Source: an uncultured Tateyamaria sp.
GTDB taxonomy: Bacteria; Pseudomonadota; Alphaproteobacteria; Rhodobacterales; Rhodobacteraceae
Length of the DNA stretch: 64,000 bases
Reading direction: 5' to 3'
Assembly: GCF_947503045.1 (NCBI RefSeq)
Contig: NZ_CANNCF010000004.1
Location: 62,001 to 126,000, forward strand
Position 1 is the stretch's first letter, and every line of letters begins with the position of its first letter. This document shows, piece after piece, positions 16,916 to 25,204 of this stretch. The position numbers and the translations under genes were made by a program. The notes beneath the pieces are model-generated. The model did no database searches, had not been told where the DNA came from, and was given only the letters and a program-made list of their open reading frames with translations.

Positions 16916-17548
16916 ATGATTGCAAGAACATCCCTGTTTTCCGTCGCCGTGCTTGGGCTCGGCGCTTTGGGCGCAAATGCCGCCGTCGTCGATCTGTCGC
17001 CGGTGTCCGGCATGCTCGCCCCGTCGCTTTCCGTGCCAGAACTCACGATTTCCACGACCGCGAGCGGCGCGAATATCGGGGTGGCACAAACGGTTATTGA
17101 TGGGCAAAGCCAGGAGATTTTTTGCGCCATTGGTGAATTCTGCAACAACGATTTCACGATCGACTTCACGCAGCCGTCCGACACCGTCTCGATCATGGTA
17201 GGGGACATACAGCCGCCGTCACCAACCAATCTGACGGACCTTGTGACAATATCGGCCTTCGACATCTTCGACATATTGCTTGGCTCGATCAGCGTCACCA
17301 CGGCGGACGTGTTTGGCACAACGCCCGACACCAACGGGATCTATTCCTTCATGGCCGATCTCAGCGCGTTTTCAGGCGTCTCGCGGCTGGAATTCGACGA
17401 TGAGAGTTCGAGCGAATCCGGTGGGTTCTTCTATTTTGCAGTTGATGCCTCACCAACGCCTATCCCGCTTCCGGCGACGCTGCCGCTCATTGTGCTGGGG
17501 CTTGGGGGGCTTGGACTGTTGCGCCTGCGGCGTCGTAAATCCACCTGA
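16916..17548 (+). CDS. VPLPA-CTERM sorting-domain secreted protein
   Basis: A 210-residue exported protein with a signal peptide (cleavage likely after ANA, ~23). The acidic, Ser/Thr-rich beta-type body has a possible disulfide pair (Cys near 70 and 75). The C-terminal sorting signal is PIPLPATLPLIVLGLGGLGL followed by LRLRRRKST. This motif-helix-basic tail is the VPLPA variant of PEP-CTERM signals processed by exosortase-type enzymes, common in Rhodobacterales. The body function is unknown. CAGGAG lies ahead of the ATG. No exosortase gene is in the window. Confidence 0.8.
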   Translation: MIARTSLFSVAVLGLGALGANAAVVDLSPVSGMLAPSLSVPELTISTTASGANIGVAQTVIDGQSQEIFCAIGEFCNNDFTIDFTQPSDTVSIMVGDIQPPSPTNLTDLVTISAFDIFDILLGSISVTTADVFGTTPDTNGIYSFMADLSAFSGVSRLEFDDESSSESGGFFYFAVDASPTPIPLPATLPLIVLGLGGLGLLRLRRRKST

Positions 17549-17610
17549 CGGCAGGAGAACCGTTCCCCGGCTGCGATGCTCAAGACATGTTTGTAGCGTC
17601 TTGAAACCAT

Positions 17611-17648
17611 AAAAAAACCGCGCCTTGATGAAAGGCGCGGGTCTTTTT
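17611..17648. terminator. Bidirectional terminator between VPLPA-CTERM gene and rplI
   Basis: Stem CCGCGCCTT (17618-17626) / AAGGCGCGG (17632-17640), flanked by seven A on the left and seven T on the right, so it can end transcription from both converging genes. Confidence 0.92.
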
Positions 17649-17667
17649 TTCAAAAAGCGAAAGGCAA

Positions 17668-18312
17668 TCAGGCCTTTGGCTCTTCCTCGGCGTCCGCTTC
17701 GGCTGCGTCGTCGGTCGCGATGCCAGCGGTTTCGGCCAGGTCTTCGTCTTCGGACGCGGCAGCACCGATGTCGTCGAACAGTTCCTGGATTTCGAACTCG
17801 GCGGCGGCCTCTTCTTCGGCTGCCAGTTCCTGGATCGATTTACCGGAAGCCTGCAGTTCAGCCTCTTCGGCCGAGCGGGCGACGTTCAGTTGAACGGTCG
17901 CTTCGACTTCGGGGTGCAGAACCACAGTTGCGTCATGCAGGCCCAGTTCCTTGATGGGACGGGGGATGACAACCTGTTTGCGATCCACGGTAAAGCCTTC
18001 GGCGGTGGCCACGTCGGCCACGTCACGGGTGGTGACGGAGCCATAAAGGTTGCCGCCATCCGAGGCCTGACGAATCACGATGAACTGCTGACCGTTCAGC
18101 TTGTCGCCCAGTGCTTCGGCTTCTTTCTTGGTCTCGAGGTTGTTGGCCTCAAGCTGCGCCTTCTGGCCCTCGAACGTCGCGATGTTGGCTTTGGAGGCCG
18201 TCAGCGCTTTTTTCTGGGGCAGCAGATAGTTGCGGGCATAGCCGGATTTGACGTCCACGACGTCGCCCATCTGACCCAGCTTGGCCACACGTTGAAGAAG
18301 GATAACTTGCAT
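17668..18312 (-). CDS. rplI: 50S ribosomal protein bL9
   Basis: Ribosomal protein bL9, 214 residues. The N-terminal globular domain is classic ([33 protein letters not shown]), followed by the connecting helix and the C-terminal rRNA-binding domain to about residue 150. Beyond that is an Ala/Glu/Asp-rich acidic tail of roughly 60 residues not present in the ~150-residue E. coli protein; such tails occur in Rhodobacterales. It is the last gene of rpsF-rpsR-rplI. Confidence 0.97.
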   Translation of the reverse strand: MQVILLQRVAKLGQMGDVVDVKSGYARNYLLPQKKALTASKANIATFEGQKAQLEANNLETKKEAEALGDKLNGQQFIVIRQASDGGNLYGSVTTRDVADVATAEGFTVDRKQVVIPRPIKELGLHDATVVLHPEVEATVQLNVARSAEEAELQASGKSIQELAAEEEAAAEFEIQELFDDIGAAASEDEDLAETAGIATDDAAEADAEEEPKA

Positions 18313-18323
18313 GTGCTTTCTCC

Positions 18324-18551
18324 TTATTTCACGGCGTAGGGCAGCAGGGCGAGAAAGCGGGCGCGTTTGATGGCACGGGCCAGCTCGCGTTGCTTCTTGG
18401 CCGAGACGGCGGTGATGCGGGATGGGACGATCTTGCCACGCTCGGAAATGTAGCGCTGCAGCAGACGTGTGTCCTTGTAGTCGATGGCGGGTGCGTTATC
18501 GCCCGAGAAGGGGCAGACTTTGCGACGACGGAAAAACGGTTTGGTAGCCAT
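18324..18551 (-). CDS. rpsR: 30S ribosomal protein bS18
   Basis: A 75-residue bS18, binding with bS6 to the 30S platform. The signature [19 protein letters not shown] followed by [20 protein letters not shown] is full length. It lies between rpsF and rplI in the usual order. Confidence 0.97.
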   Translation of the reverse strand: MATKPFFRRRKVCPFSGDNAPAIDYKDTRLLQRYISERGKIVPSRITAVSAKKQRELARAIKRARFLALLPYAVK

Positions 18552-18569
18552 GGTTTAACTCCCTCTCTC

Positions 18570-18932
18570 TCAGCGACGCTCACGGCGTTCGCCGCGGCCT
18601 TCGCGCTCGTCGCGCTTTTGCATCTGGACGGACGGACCGGACTGGTGCTCGTCGACCTTGATTGTCAGAACGCGCATGACGTCGTCATGCAGGCGCATCA
18701 GACGCTCCATTTCCTGCACGGCAGGGGCAGGGGCATCGGTGCGCATAAAGGCATAGTGCCCCTTGCGGTTCTTGTTGATCTTGTAGGCCATTGTCTTGAC
18801 GCCCCAGTACTCGTTTTCCACGAGGGTGCCACCATTGTCGGCCAAAACTGTTCCAAAATGTTCGATGAGCCCTTCGGCCTGTGTGTTGGACAGGTCCTGA
18901 CGGGCGATCATCACATGCTCATAAAGAGGCAT
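18570..18932 (-). CDS. rpsF: 30S ribosomal protein bS6
   Basis: A 120-residue bS6: MPLYEHVMIARQDLSNTQAE start, GGTLVENEYWGVKTMAYKI core, and a basic/acidic repetitive C-terminal tail (KRDEREGRGERRERR). First gene of the operon. Its 5' leader carries a strong hairpin (18968-18997) that may bind bS6:bS18 for feedback control. Confidence 0.97.
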   Translation of the reverse strand: MPLYEHVMIARQDLSNTQAEGLIEHFGTVLADNGGTLVENEYWGVKTMAYKINKNRKGHYAFMRTDAPAPAVQEMERLMRLHDDVMRVLTIKVDEHQSGPSVQMQKRDEREGRGERRERR

Positions 18933-18967
18933 GGACGTACTCCACTTGTTTCAAGGCGCATTTCATA

Positions 18968-18997
18968 GAGCGATCCATCTGACCCTGCGGATCGCTC
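18968..18997 (-). promoter_or_regulatory. Hairpin in rpsF leader, possible autoregulatory site
   Basis: Perfect 9-bp stem GAGCGATCC (18968-18976) / GGATCGCTC (18989-18997) with a 12-nt loop, 36-65 nt upstream of the rpsF ATG. In the transcript the upstream arm is followed by GCAGGG. Many bacteria control rpsF-rpsR by bS6:bS18 binding to the leader; whether this hairpin carries that site is inference. It has no T-run, so it is not a terminator. Confidence 0.4.
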
Positions 18998-19229
18998 ACG
19001 AGAGACTGCGCGGCAAAAGGTATTTGCAGGGACGGGCTCGTATAGGAGGGTCCGCACCACATGGCAAGGCCGAACTCACCGATCCTTTGGCCGGTGTCTC
19101 ACAGGTTGACGTAGGGTCGCCTTGCCCGTCTCAGCATTTCCAAACCGGCGCCGCATTTTGGTCCAGATTCGCGACGACTGTAAGGTTAACAAAGAAATAG
19201 AATTGCAAGTTACTGGGAGAGATAGGGCT

Positions 19230-19715
19230 ATGACTGCCATCACAGACTTTTCGACACAGCACGACATTGGCGAAGCACCACATATGGTTGACGGCGCCAG
19301 CTGGATGACCCGCGGCGCCCAAAGCGTCGGCGGCATTGCGCTGGTGCTGGCCGCCATCGGGTTGTGGATTACCCCCGGTGCAGCCTTTGATCCCGATCTC
19401 GCCCTGATCAAACTGGGTGTGTCGGCGACGCTGATCCTGATGGGGCTGGCCATCATCCAGGCGGGCTGGGCCCGTCCCATGGTTGAGGTCGAAATCGACA
19501 CTGTGCGCCGCGAAGTCCGCCTTATGCGCGGCAAGGGCCGGGCCCGCAGCCTTGTGAGCCGTACATCCATCGCCGATCTTGGCCCCGCCGAGGTCCGTGG
19601 CAACATGGCGCGGCTGTGGACCACCGACGGCTCGCTTGTCGCCGAGGTCGCGATGAGCGATCCCGATCTGCGCCGCAGCCTGATGGGTGCCCTGCGCGAC
19701 GCAGGCAAGATCTAA
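19230..19715 (+). CDS. Conserved hypothetical two-helix membrane protein
   Basis: A 161-residue protein with no recognised domain. Two transmembrane segments are visible (about 30-48, SVGGIALVLAAIGLWITPGA, and 60-80, GVSATLILMGLAIIQAGWA). The following cytosolic part has a beta-rich PH-like look (VEVEIDTVRREVRLMRGKGRARSL, ARLWTTDGSLVAEVAMSDPDL). The start at 19230 has GGGAG upstream; a longer in-frame ORF upstream lacks an SD. It is divergent from rpsF. Confidence 0.6.
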   Translation: MTAITDFSTQHDIGEAPHMVDGASWMTRGAQSVGGIALVLAAIGLWITPGAAFDPDLALIKLGVSATLILMGLAIIQAGWARPMVEVEIDTVRREVRLMRGKGRARSLVSRTSIADLGPAEVRGNMARLWTTDGSLVAEVAMSDPDLRRSLMGALRDAGKI

Positions 19716-19853
19716 CACTTCAGCCCTGGATTTTATGCGCGCCGCGACCTGTTCGCAGGCGCGCATGTCCTGTTGAACCTTGTCTACTTGTCTGACCGGG
19801 GGGTGGGGGCGACATATCTGCACATGACGCAATTCCTGTGGAGACATGCCTTG

Positions 19854-20444
19854 ATGAAACCTTTTCTTCTTGCGGCCGCGCTATCCAGCACCGCCAGCCT
19901 TGCCGTTGCCGAGACCTGGCATCCGGACCCCAGCCACACCAATGTGTCGGTCACATGGAACCACGCGGGCTTTTCCCTGCAGACGATGCAGTTTCACGAG
20001 GTGACGGGCACGCTGGACTTTGAGCCGGGTGATATTGCCGGAGCAAAGGCTGACTTTGGCGTGGTGGCGGCAAGTGTCGACAGCGGTGTCGAGGCCCTTG
20101 ATGCCGAATTGATCGGTCCACAGTTCCTTGACGCGCAAAGCCATCCTGAAATCCGGTTCGTGTCCACATCCGTCGAGCAGACGGGCGAGATGTCCGTGAA
20201 AGCCGCTGGCGAGATGACGATGAAAGGTGTGACCAAACCGGTTGTCTTTGACATCGTCGTACACAATCTGGGCGCCCATCCGGTGGGCGGGTTCCTTGAA
20301 TACAATCAGGGTGAGTGGTTGGGTATGACGGCCACGGCAACGATCAAGCGGTCGGATTTTGGCGTCGATGCGTTCATTCCGGTCGGCTCGGACGAGTTGG
20401 AGATCGTGATCAACACCGAGATGCGCGCGGGCGGCTGGGAATAG
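19854..20444 (+). CDS. YceI-family periplasmic lipid-binding-like protein
   Basis: A 196-residue exported protein of the YceI/TT1927b lipocalin-like family, thought to bind polyisoprenoids. The Sec signal peptide MKPFLLAAALSSTASLAVA is followed by mature ETWHPDPSHTNVSVTWNHAG. The family pattern is clear (ADFGVVAASVDSG, FLDAQSHPEIRFVSTSVEQ, GEMTMKGVTKPVVFDI, IKRSDFGVDAFIP). It is convergent with a gene encoding a cytochrome b561-YceI fusion, so two YceI domains sit back to back. Confidence 0.9.
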   Translation: MKPFLLAAALSSTASLAVAETWHPDPSHTNVSVTWNHAGFSLQTMQFHEVTGTLDFEPGDIAGAKADFGVVAASVDSGVEALDAELIGPQFLDAQSHPEIRFVSTSVEQTGEMSVKAAGEMTMKGVTKPVVFDIVVHNLGAHPVGGFLEYNQGEWLGMTATATIKRSDFGVDAFIPVGSDELEIVINTEMRAGGWE

Positions 20445-20472
20445 TCATCCGTTCTGAAGGTGATAGTTTGGC

Positions 20473-20504
20473 AAGGCCGCGCGGAAACCTGCGCGGCCTT
20501 TTCT
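20473..20504 (+). terminator. Terminator of yceI-family gene
   Basis: Perfect 10-bp stem AAGGCCGCGC (20473-20482) / GCGCGGCCTT (20491-20500), 8-nt loop, then TTCTAT, 28 bp after the stop codon. Confidence 0.82.
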
Positions 20505-20550
20505 ATCGGCCCTGTCAGAAAGGACGCGCTGGCGCGCGACATGATTTTAT

Positions 20551-20578
20551 TCAGAGCCGCCTTTTCAGACGGCTCTGA
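20551..20578. repeat. Perfect inverted repeat of unknown role
   Basis: TCAGAGCCG (20551-20559) / CGGCTCTGA (20570-20578) with a 10-nt loop, between two converging genes. No T-run follows on either strand, so it is not a standard terminator, though it may help stabilise or end the minus-strand mRNA. Confidence 0.5.
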
Positions 20579-20629
20579 CAGATTTGCCTCCGGCGGGGAT
20601 TTTTTGAAATCAGAGAAGCAGGGGACGCA

Positions 20630-21835
20630 TTATTCGTCGGTTGCGCGTGTGGCCATGAGTTCGATGTCGACGGCGACGGCGAATTTGAGGCTGGTCTCGT
20701 CCGCCATATTGTCGCCGATGCCAAAGTCGCGCCGGTCCAGCGTGATGGCGGCGATCATCCATGCGGTGTTGTCATCGACCGATAGTCCAAAGGGCAGGGT
20801 GAGCGGAATGGATTTGTCTTTGATCGTCAGGGTGCCTTGCGCTTCAAACCCATCCACCACCGATACGATGTCGGCGACGTAGCGGGCCGTGGGGAAGTCG
20901 GTCGCGTTGAAATAGTCCGGGCCCAAAGCCTGGCCCGAAACCGCGCCCAGCGTGAGTGAACCGATGGCGATGGTGACATCGACCGCGCCTGCGGTGCCGA
21001 CTTCGGTGGTTTCGTCAAAGCGGATTGCGGCGGTCCAGTCGGCAAAGCTGCCTGTCACTTCGGAGCCGAGCTGGGTGACGGTGATGGAAAGCGTACCTTC
21101 CTGAACCTCCCATTCGGATTGGACCTGTTCGAGTGCTGCTGCTTCTCCCGGTGTGTCGTGTGGGGCGTAGGCCCCGAGAGCCGCGCCAACAGACAATGCG
21201 ACCGCCCAGATGGCCAGCGCCAGTGTGGCGGGCCGCGCATGGCTGTGGCTGCGCGCCGTATATGTGACCTCCGTGGTGGTGAACCACATCCGCCGCAGGG
21301 TCGCGTCCTTGTCGATCACATGGTGTTTGAGCGCGCCCGCGATATGGAGCAGCAGCGCCAGACCCAGCACCTTGGTCAGCACCCAATGTGCACCGCCAAA
21401 GAGCGCGGCAAGGGTTTCGGATTTCGCCACCAGCGGCAGATCTTGCCCAAAGGGCCACCAGATGGGCGCGAATCCGGCCGTGGCGGCGTGGTGGATCCAG
21501 CCTGACAGCGGCACCAGCACCAAAGAGCCATAAAGCAGCCAGTGCACCGTTTCGGCGGCCAGCGTCTCGATCTGGCGCTCGGGATGCAGCAGGCCCGGCT
21601 TGGGTTGGCTCAGCGCCCAGACGATCCGCGCCAGCGCGATAAAGAACACCGCGACTCCGAGTGTCTTGTGCATGGAGAACATCCACGCCTTGTCGGCGAG
21701 CTGTTCAGAGGTCTCGTAAGGCATCCTGTTGGCAATCAGGCCCAGCGGCATCAGCACCAGAATGCCAAGGGCGGTCAGCCAGTGAAATGTCTTGGACACT
21801 GTGCCAAAGCGGTCGACTGTGTTGGTGAGGGGCAT
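20630..21835 (-). CDS. Cytochrome b561 fused to YceI domain
   Basis: A 401-residue two-domain membrane protein. Residues ~8-185 are a four-helix di-haem cytochrome b561 with candidate haem histidines in FHWLTALG, MHKTLG, VHWLLYG and LHIAGALKHH. A further helix (~205-225, LALAIWAVALSVGAALGA) leads to a C-terminal YceI domain (~235-400: ITVTQLGSEVTGSFADWTAAI, NATDFPTARYVADIV, LDRRDFGIGD). A b561/YceI pair suggests quinol or polyisoprenoid-linked electron transfer at the outer face of the inner membrane. The start at 21835 has GGAG upstream. Confidence 0.88.
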   Translation of the reverse strand: MPLTNTVDRFGTVSKTFHWLTALGILVLMPLGLIANRMPYETSEQLADKAWMFSMHKTLGVAVFFIALARIVWALSQPKPGLLHPERQIETLAAETVHWLLYGSLVLVPLSGWIHHAATAGFAPIWWPFGQDLPLVAKSETLAALFGGAHWVLTKVLGLALLLHIAGALKHHVIDKDATLRRMWFTTTEVTYTARSHSHARPATLALAIWAVALSVGAALGAYAPHDTPGEAAALEQVQSEWEVQEGTLSITVTQLGSEVTGSFADWTAAIRFDETTEVGTAGAVDVTIAIGSLTLGAVSGQALGPDYFNATDFPTARYVADIVSVVDGFEAQGTLTIKDKSIPLTLPFGLSVDDNTAWMIAAITLDRRDFGIGDNMADETSLKFAVAVDIELMATRATDE

Positions 21836-22009
21836 GGGGGCTCCGGTCTGGTTGGTCCAAGAGGTAACACGTTGCCCCCTAATGTTATGCACTTGGCGGG
21901 CGATGCAACCGCGGATAGCTGCACAGATGTGGTGCAGCGGGCGCTTGTCTGGGCATGCCGGGCCGATTACACCGTGGAGCACGCAGAAAAGCAGTCAAAG
22001 GGGCAGCAG

Positions 22010-22942
22010 ATGAGCATCGCATTCGTATTTCCGGGGCAGGGGGCACAGACCATCGGCATGGGCCGCGCCCTGGCTGAGGCCTATCCGGCGGCGCGCGCCG
22101 TTTTTGATGAGGTGGATGCGGCGCTGGGCGAGTCGCTGAGCGACCTCATCTGGGAGGGCGATATCGAGACGCTGACCCTGACCCAGAATGCGCAGCCTGC
22201 GTTGATGGCGACCTCGATGGCGGCGATGCGCGCGCTCGAGGCCGAAGGGATTGGCGTGGATCGTGCCGCATTTGTGGCCGGGCACAGTCTGGGGGAATAC
22301 TCCGCGCTCTGTGCGGCGGGCACCCTCAGCATTGCCGATGCCGCCCGCCTGTTGCGCACCCGTGGCAAAGCCATGCAAGAGGCTGTGCCGGTGGGCATTG
22401 GCGCCATGGCGGCGGTTCTGGGCCTCGATTTCGAGGCCGTAAGTGCGGTGGCGGAGGAAGCGGCACAGGGCGAGGTCTGTCAGGCGGCCAATGACAACGA
22501 TCCGGGGCAGGTTGTTGTGTCGGGCCACAAGGCCGCGGTCGAACGTGCCTGCGAGATCGCCAAGGCCAAGGGGGCCAAACGCGCGATGTTGTTGCCTGTG
22601 TCCGCCCCGTTCCATTGCGCCTTGATGGAGCCTGCGGCGTCCGTTATGGCCGAGGCGCTGGGCGGGGTCGAGATGGCGGCCCCTGCAGTCACCGTGGTGC
22701 CCAATGTGCGCGCCGAAGGCTGCAATGAACCAGCGCAATTGCGCGATCTGCTGGTGGAACAGGTCACGGGATCGGTCCGCTGGCGCGAAAGCGTGGCTTG
22801 GATGGCGTCCCAGGGTGTGACCGAAATGTGGGAGATCGGGGCGGGCAAAGCCCTGTCCGGCATGATCCGCCGGATCGACCGCGAGGTCGCCACCCGCGCG
22901 GTCGGCACGCCCGATGACGTGGTGGCCGCCCGCGATGCCTGA
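22010..22942 (+). CDS. fabD: Malonyl-CoA:ACP transacylase
   Basis: A 310-residue FabD, moving malonyl groups from CoA to acyl carrier protein. It opens with FVFPGQGAQTIGMG, has the catalytic serine in GHSLGEY (Ser93), the conserved Arg region (LLRTRGKAMQEAVP) and the catalytic His in VSAPFHCALM. The start at 22010 follows AAAGGGG; the longer frame upstream is spurious. It heads the fabD-fabG-acpP-fabF block and overlaps the next gene by 8 nt. Confidence 0.97.
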   Translation: MSIAFVFPGQGAQTIGMGRALAEAYPAARAVFDEVDAALGESLSDLIWEGDIETLTLTQNAQPALMATSMAAMRALEAEGIGVDRAAFVAGHSLGEYSALCAAGTLSIADAARLLRTRGKAMQEAVPVGIGAMAAVLGLDFEAVSAVAEEAAQGEVCQAANDNDPGQVVVSGHKAAVERACEIAKAKGAKRAMLLPVSAPFHCALMEPAASVMAEALGGVEMAAPAVTVVPNVRAEGCNEPAQLRDLLVEQVTGSVRWRESVAWMASQGVTEMWEIGAGKALSGMIRRIDREVATRAVGTPDDVVAARDA

Positions 22943-23378
22943 TCTGATCCAGATCGCGCCCATGCAGATGGGCGGCATTGTGCGCACCATTCCGATGGTC
23001 ACACGGATGCAGCTGATTCCGGTGCTTTTCGAGCGGCTCGATGATGCGCTGGATCGGGCCAACGTGTTTTATGCGGGTCCCCAGACGGCCCTGTACCGCA
23101 TTGATGGCGACGAGATGGAGGTACGCATCGGCGTGCCGCTGTTCCAGCCTATCGACGGGTTTGAGATGTTTGAGGCCCCCGGCGGCAATGCGCTCTGTCA
23201 GCGCGTGCTGGGACCGCTCGATGGATTGCCGGGCATTTATCGCTCGCTCACGGATGATATCCACGCGCGCGGGCTGACCCGGGGCACATGGGCGCGCGAG
23301 GTCTATCGGTTCATTGCGCGCGATTCTGAGCTGAACGTGACGGATGTCAGCGTGGATGTGACGGATCAGTTGCACTGA
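22935..23378 (+). CDS. GyrI-like / effector-binding domain protein
   Basis: A 147-residue protein matching the GyrI-like small-molecule binding fold (AraC effector-binding domain) standing alone. Pattern: VRTIPMVTRMQLIPVLFERLDDAL, a Tyr/Asp-rich middle, MEVRIGVPLFQPIDG and a C-terminal VYRFIARDSELNVTDVSVDV strand pair. The ATG overlaps the fabD stop (ATGCCTGA), so it is translationally coupled to fatty-acid synthesis. The ligand is unknown. It has no DNA-binding domain. Confidence 0.65.
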   Translation: MPDLIQIAPMQMGGIVRTIPMVTRMQLIPVLFERLDDALDRANVFYAGPQTALYRIDGDEMEVRIGVPLFQPIDGFEMFEAPGGNALCQRVLGPLDGLPGIYRSLTDDIHARGLTRGTWAREVYRFIARDSELNVTDVSVDVTDQLH

Positions 23379-23405
23379 CGTTTCTGGCCAGAAAGGAAGG
23401 GTCTC

Positions 23406-23810
23406 ATGAGTTTTCCGGACGCAATGGCAGCCCAGCCCGCATGGGTCGTGATGTGGATGAATGTTCTGATGCTCGGTGGCTTTGTGTTGCCGATCGCCTT
23501 GCTGATCTGGCGCGAAACCCGGCTGGCGGGGGTGTTTTCCATTCTGGGCAATGCGGTGAACGTTGTGGCGGTGGGCGCGCTTTACAATACGATGGGGTAT
23601 GTAAAGCTGCTGGGCCTGCCGCATATTGTGGTCTGGACGCCGCTGGTTGTGTACCTCGTCGTATTGGCGCGTCGCCCCGGCACACGGGTCTGGCCGCGCT
23701 ATATCGCGCTGGTGGTGGCGGCGGTGCTGAGCGTGTCGCTGGCCTTTGACATCGTGGATGTGGCGCGCTGGTTGTTGGGCGAGCGCACCCCGACGATCCT
23801 GCCTGCGTGA
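23406..23810 (+). CDS. Hypothetical four-helix membrane protein
   Basis: A 134-residue protein with four predicted transmembrane helices (about 13-34, 41-60, 70-88 and 100-120) and no recognised domain. It lies 27 bp after the GyrI-like gene and 63 bp before fabG, in the same direction, so it is probably cotranscribed. The SD GGAAGGG is 6-9 nt upstream. Confidence 0.6.
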   Translation: MSFPDAMAAQPAWVVMWMNVLMLGGFVLPIALLIWRETRLAGVFSILGNAVNVVAVGALYNTMGYVKLLGLPHIVVWTPLVVYLVVLARRPGTRVWPRYIALVVAAVLSVSLAFDIVDVARWLLGERTPTILPA

Positions 23811-23873
23811 CTTGCGCCGCTGCGCGCGCCGTGGCAGGGCTGAGGAAATGAACGAAGGACGTGAGGGACTGAC

Positions 23874-24611
23874 ATGTTTGATCTGACAGGGAAATGCGCG
23901 CTGGTGACGGGCGCTTCGGGCGGCATCGGGGCCGATATTGCCCGCGCGCTGCATGGCGCGGGTGCGACCGTGGGCCTGAGCGGGACCCGGGTGGACCCGC
24001 TGGAGACGCTGGCAGGCGAGTTGGGCGATCGGGCTCATGTGCTCCCTTGCAACCTGTCGGATGCAGATGCCGTTGCGGCCCTGCCCAAACAGGCTGCCGA
24101 GGCGATGGGATCGGTCGATATTCTGGTCAACAATGCAGGCATCACCCGTGACAACCTGTTCATGCGCATGTCGGATGAGGAATGGGCCGCGGTGCTGAAC
24201 GTGAACCTCACATCGACTTTCAAACTGTGCAAGGGCGTGATCCGGGGCATGATGAAGGCGCGCTGGGGCCGGATCGTCAATATCAGCTCGGTTGTGGGGG
24301 CCACGGGCAATCCCGGGCAGGCCAACTATGCCGCCTCAAAGGCCGGGGTGATCGGCATGTCCAAAAGCCTCGCCTACGAGGTGGCAAGCCGCGGAATCAC
24401 CGTGAATGCGGTGGCCCCCGGATTTATCGAAACGGCAATGACCGCCGCGCTGACGGACGACCAGAAGACCGTGATCATGGGCCAAATTCCCACCGGTCGC
24501 ATGGGCACACCAGCGGAAATTGCCAGTGCGGTGCTGTATCTTGCCAGCAACGAGGCAGGGTATGTTAACGGTACCACCTTGCACGTGAACGGTGGTATGG
24601 CCATGTTGTAG
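23874..24611 (+). CDS. fabG: 3-oxoacyl-ACP reductase
   Basis: A 245-residue SDR enzyme reducing 3-oxoacyl-ACP with NADPH in fatty-acid elongation. TGASGGIG at 12-19, NNAG at 86-89, and catalytic Ser138/139, Tyr152 and Lys156 (NYAASKAG). The C-terminus GYVNGTTLHVNGGMAML is the typical FabG end. The location between fabD and acpP separates it from the many other SDRs. Confidence 0.96.
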   Translation: MFDLTGKCALVTGASGGIGADIARALHGAGATVGLSGTRVDPLETLAGELGDRAHVLPCNLSDADAVAALPKQAAEAMGSVDILVNNAGITRDNLFMRMSDEEWAAVLNVNLTSTFKLCKGVIRGMMKARWGRIVNISSVVGATGNPGQANYAASKAGVIGMSKSLAYEVASRGITVNAVAPGFIETAMTAALTDDQKTVIMGQIPTGRMGTPAEIASAVLYLASNEAGYVNGTTLHVNGGMAML

Positions 24612-24809
24612 GCCAGCACCTCTCTGGCCTTGCCATCTGTTTGGTTTGTGCTAAAGGGGGCGCAGAATTCGACGTCGATGTTTCGTGTGCGGGTTGCACA
24701 ACGAGACAAGGCTTTCACCGCCCCACGGGGCAAAGACCAGAGCCCCCGCCACGAGGGGGACACCATCTTGGGGCGCGATATGCCGCCCTGGCAGAACGAG
24801 GACAATCAT

Positions 24810-25043
24810 ATGAGCGACATCGCCGACCGCGTGAAGAAGATCGTTGTGGAACACCTGGGTGTGGACGAAGACAAGGTCTCCGAAAACGCCAGCTTCATCG
24901 ACGACCTGGGTGCAGACAGCCTGGACACCGTGGAATTGGTGATGGCCTTCGAGGAGGAGTTCGGTATCGAAATCCCCGATGACGCCGCCGAGACCATCCA
25001 GACATTCGGCGACGCCGTGGGCTTCATCTCCAAAGCGTCCTGA
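24810..25043 (+). CDS. acpP: Acyl carrier protein
   Basis: A 77-residue acidic carrier protein. The phosphopantetheine attachment motif [20 protein letters not shown] places the modified serine at residue 37. The start at 24810 has GAGGA upstream; the longer frame seen upstream is leader. A strong terminator follows, so acpP can be transcribed as its own short unit. Confidence 0.98.
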   Translation: MSDIADRVKKIVVEHLGVDEDKVSENASFIDDLGADSLDTVELVMAFEEEFGIEIPDDAAETIQTFGDAVGFISKAS

Positions 25044-25075
25044 TCCGATTTCTCGGCCCCTGACCGGGGTTGAGC

Positions 25076-25117
25076 AAAACGGCGCTCTTTCATTTGCGAA
25101 AGGGCGCCGTTTTTTTG
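25076..25117 (+). terminator. Terminator of acpP
   Basis: Long stem built on AAAACGGCGC and GCGCCGTTTT with inner CTTTC/GAAAG, loop ATTTGC (25092-25097), ending in a run of T at 25110-25116. Confidence 0.92.
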
Positions 25118-25204
25118 TGTCCGCGCATGTGGTGGCTTGCGTTTTGCCCGGCAGGTCCGCAAGACTTGGGCCAATGACAAAAGAGATGGGGCAGGACACC
25201 ATCC

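Noticed and set aside
20564..20573. TTCAGACGGC, identical to the reverse of the Neisseria DNA uptake sequence core
   Set aside because: A 10-mer match occurs by chance, the organism is clearly alphaproteobacterial, and the sequence is explained by the inverted repeat in which it lies.
24612..24630. Inverted repeat GGCCAG...CTGGCC after fabG as a terminator
   Set aside because: Short stem with no T-run; it sits in the acpP leader and may be chance.
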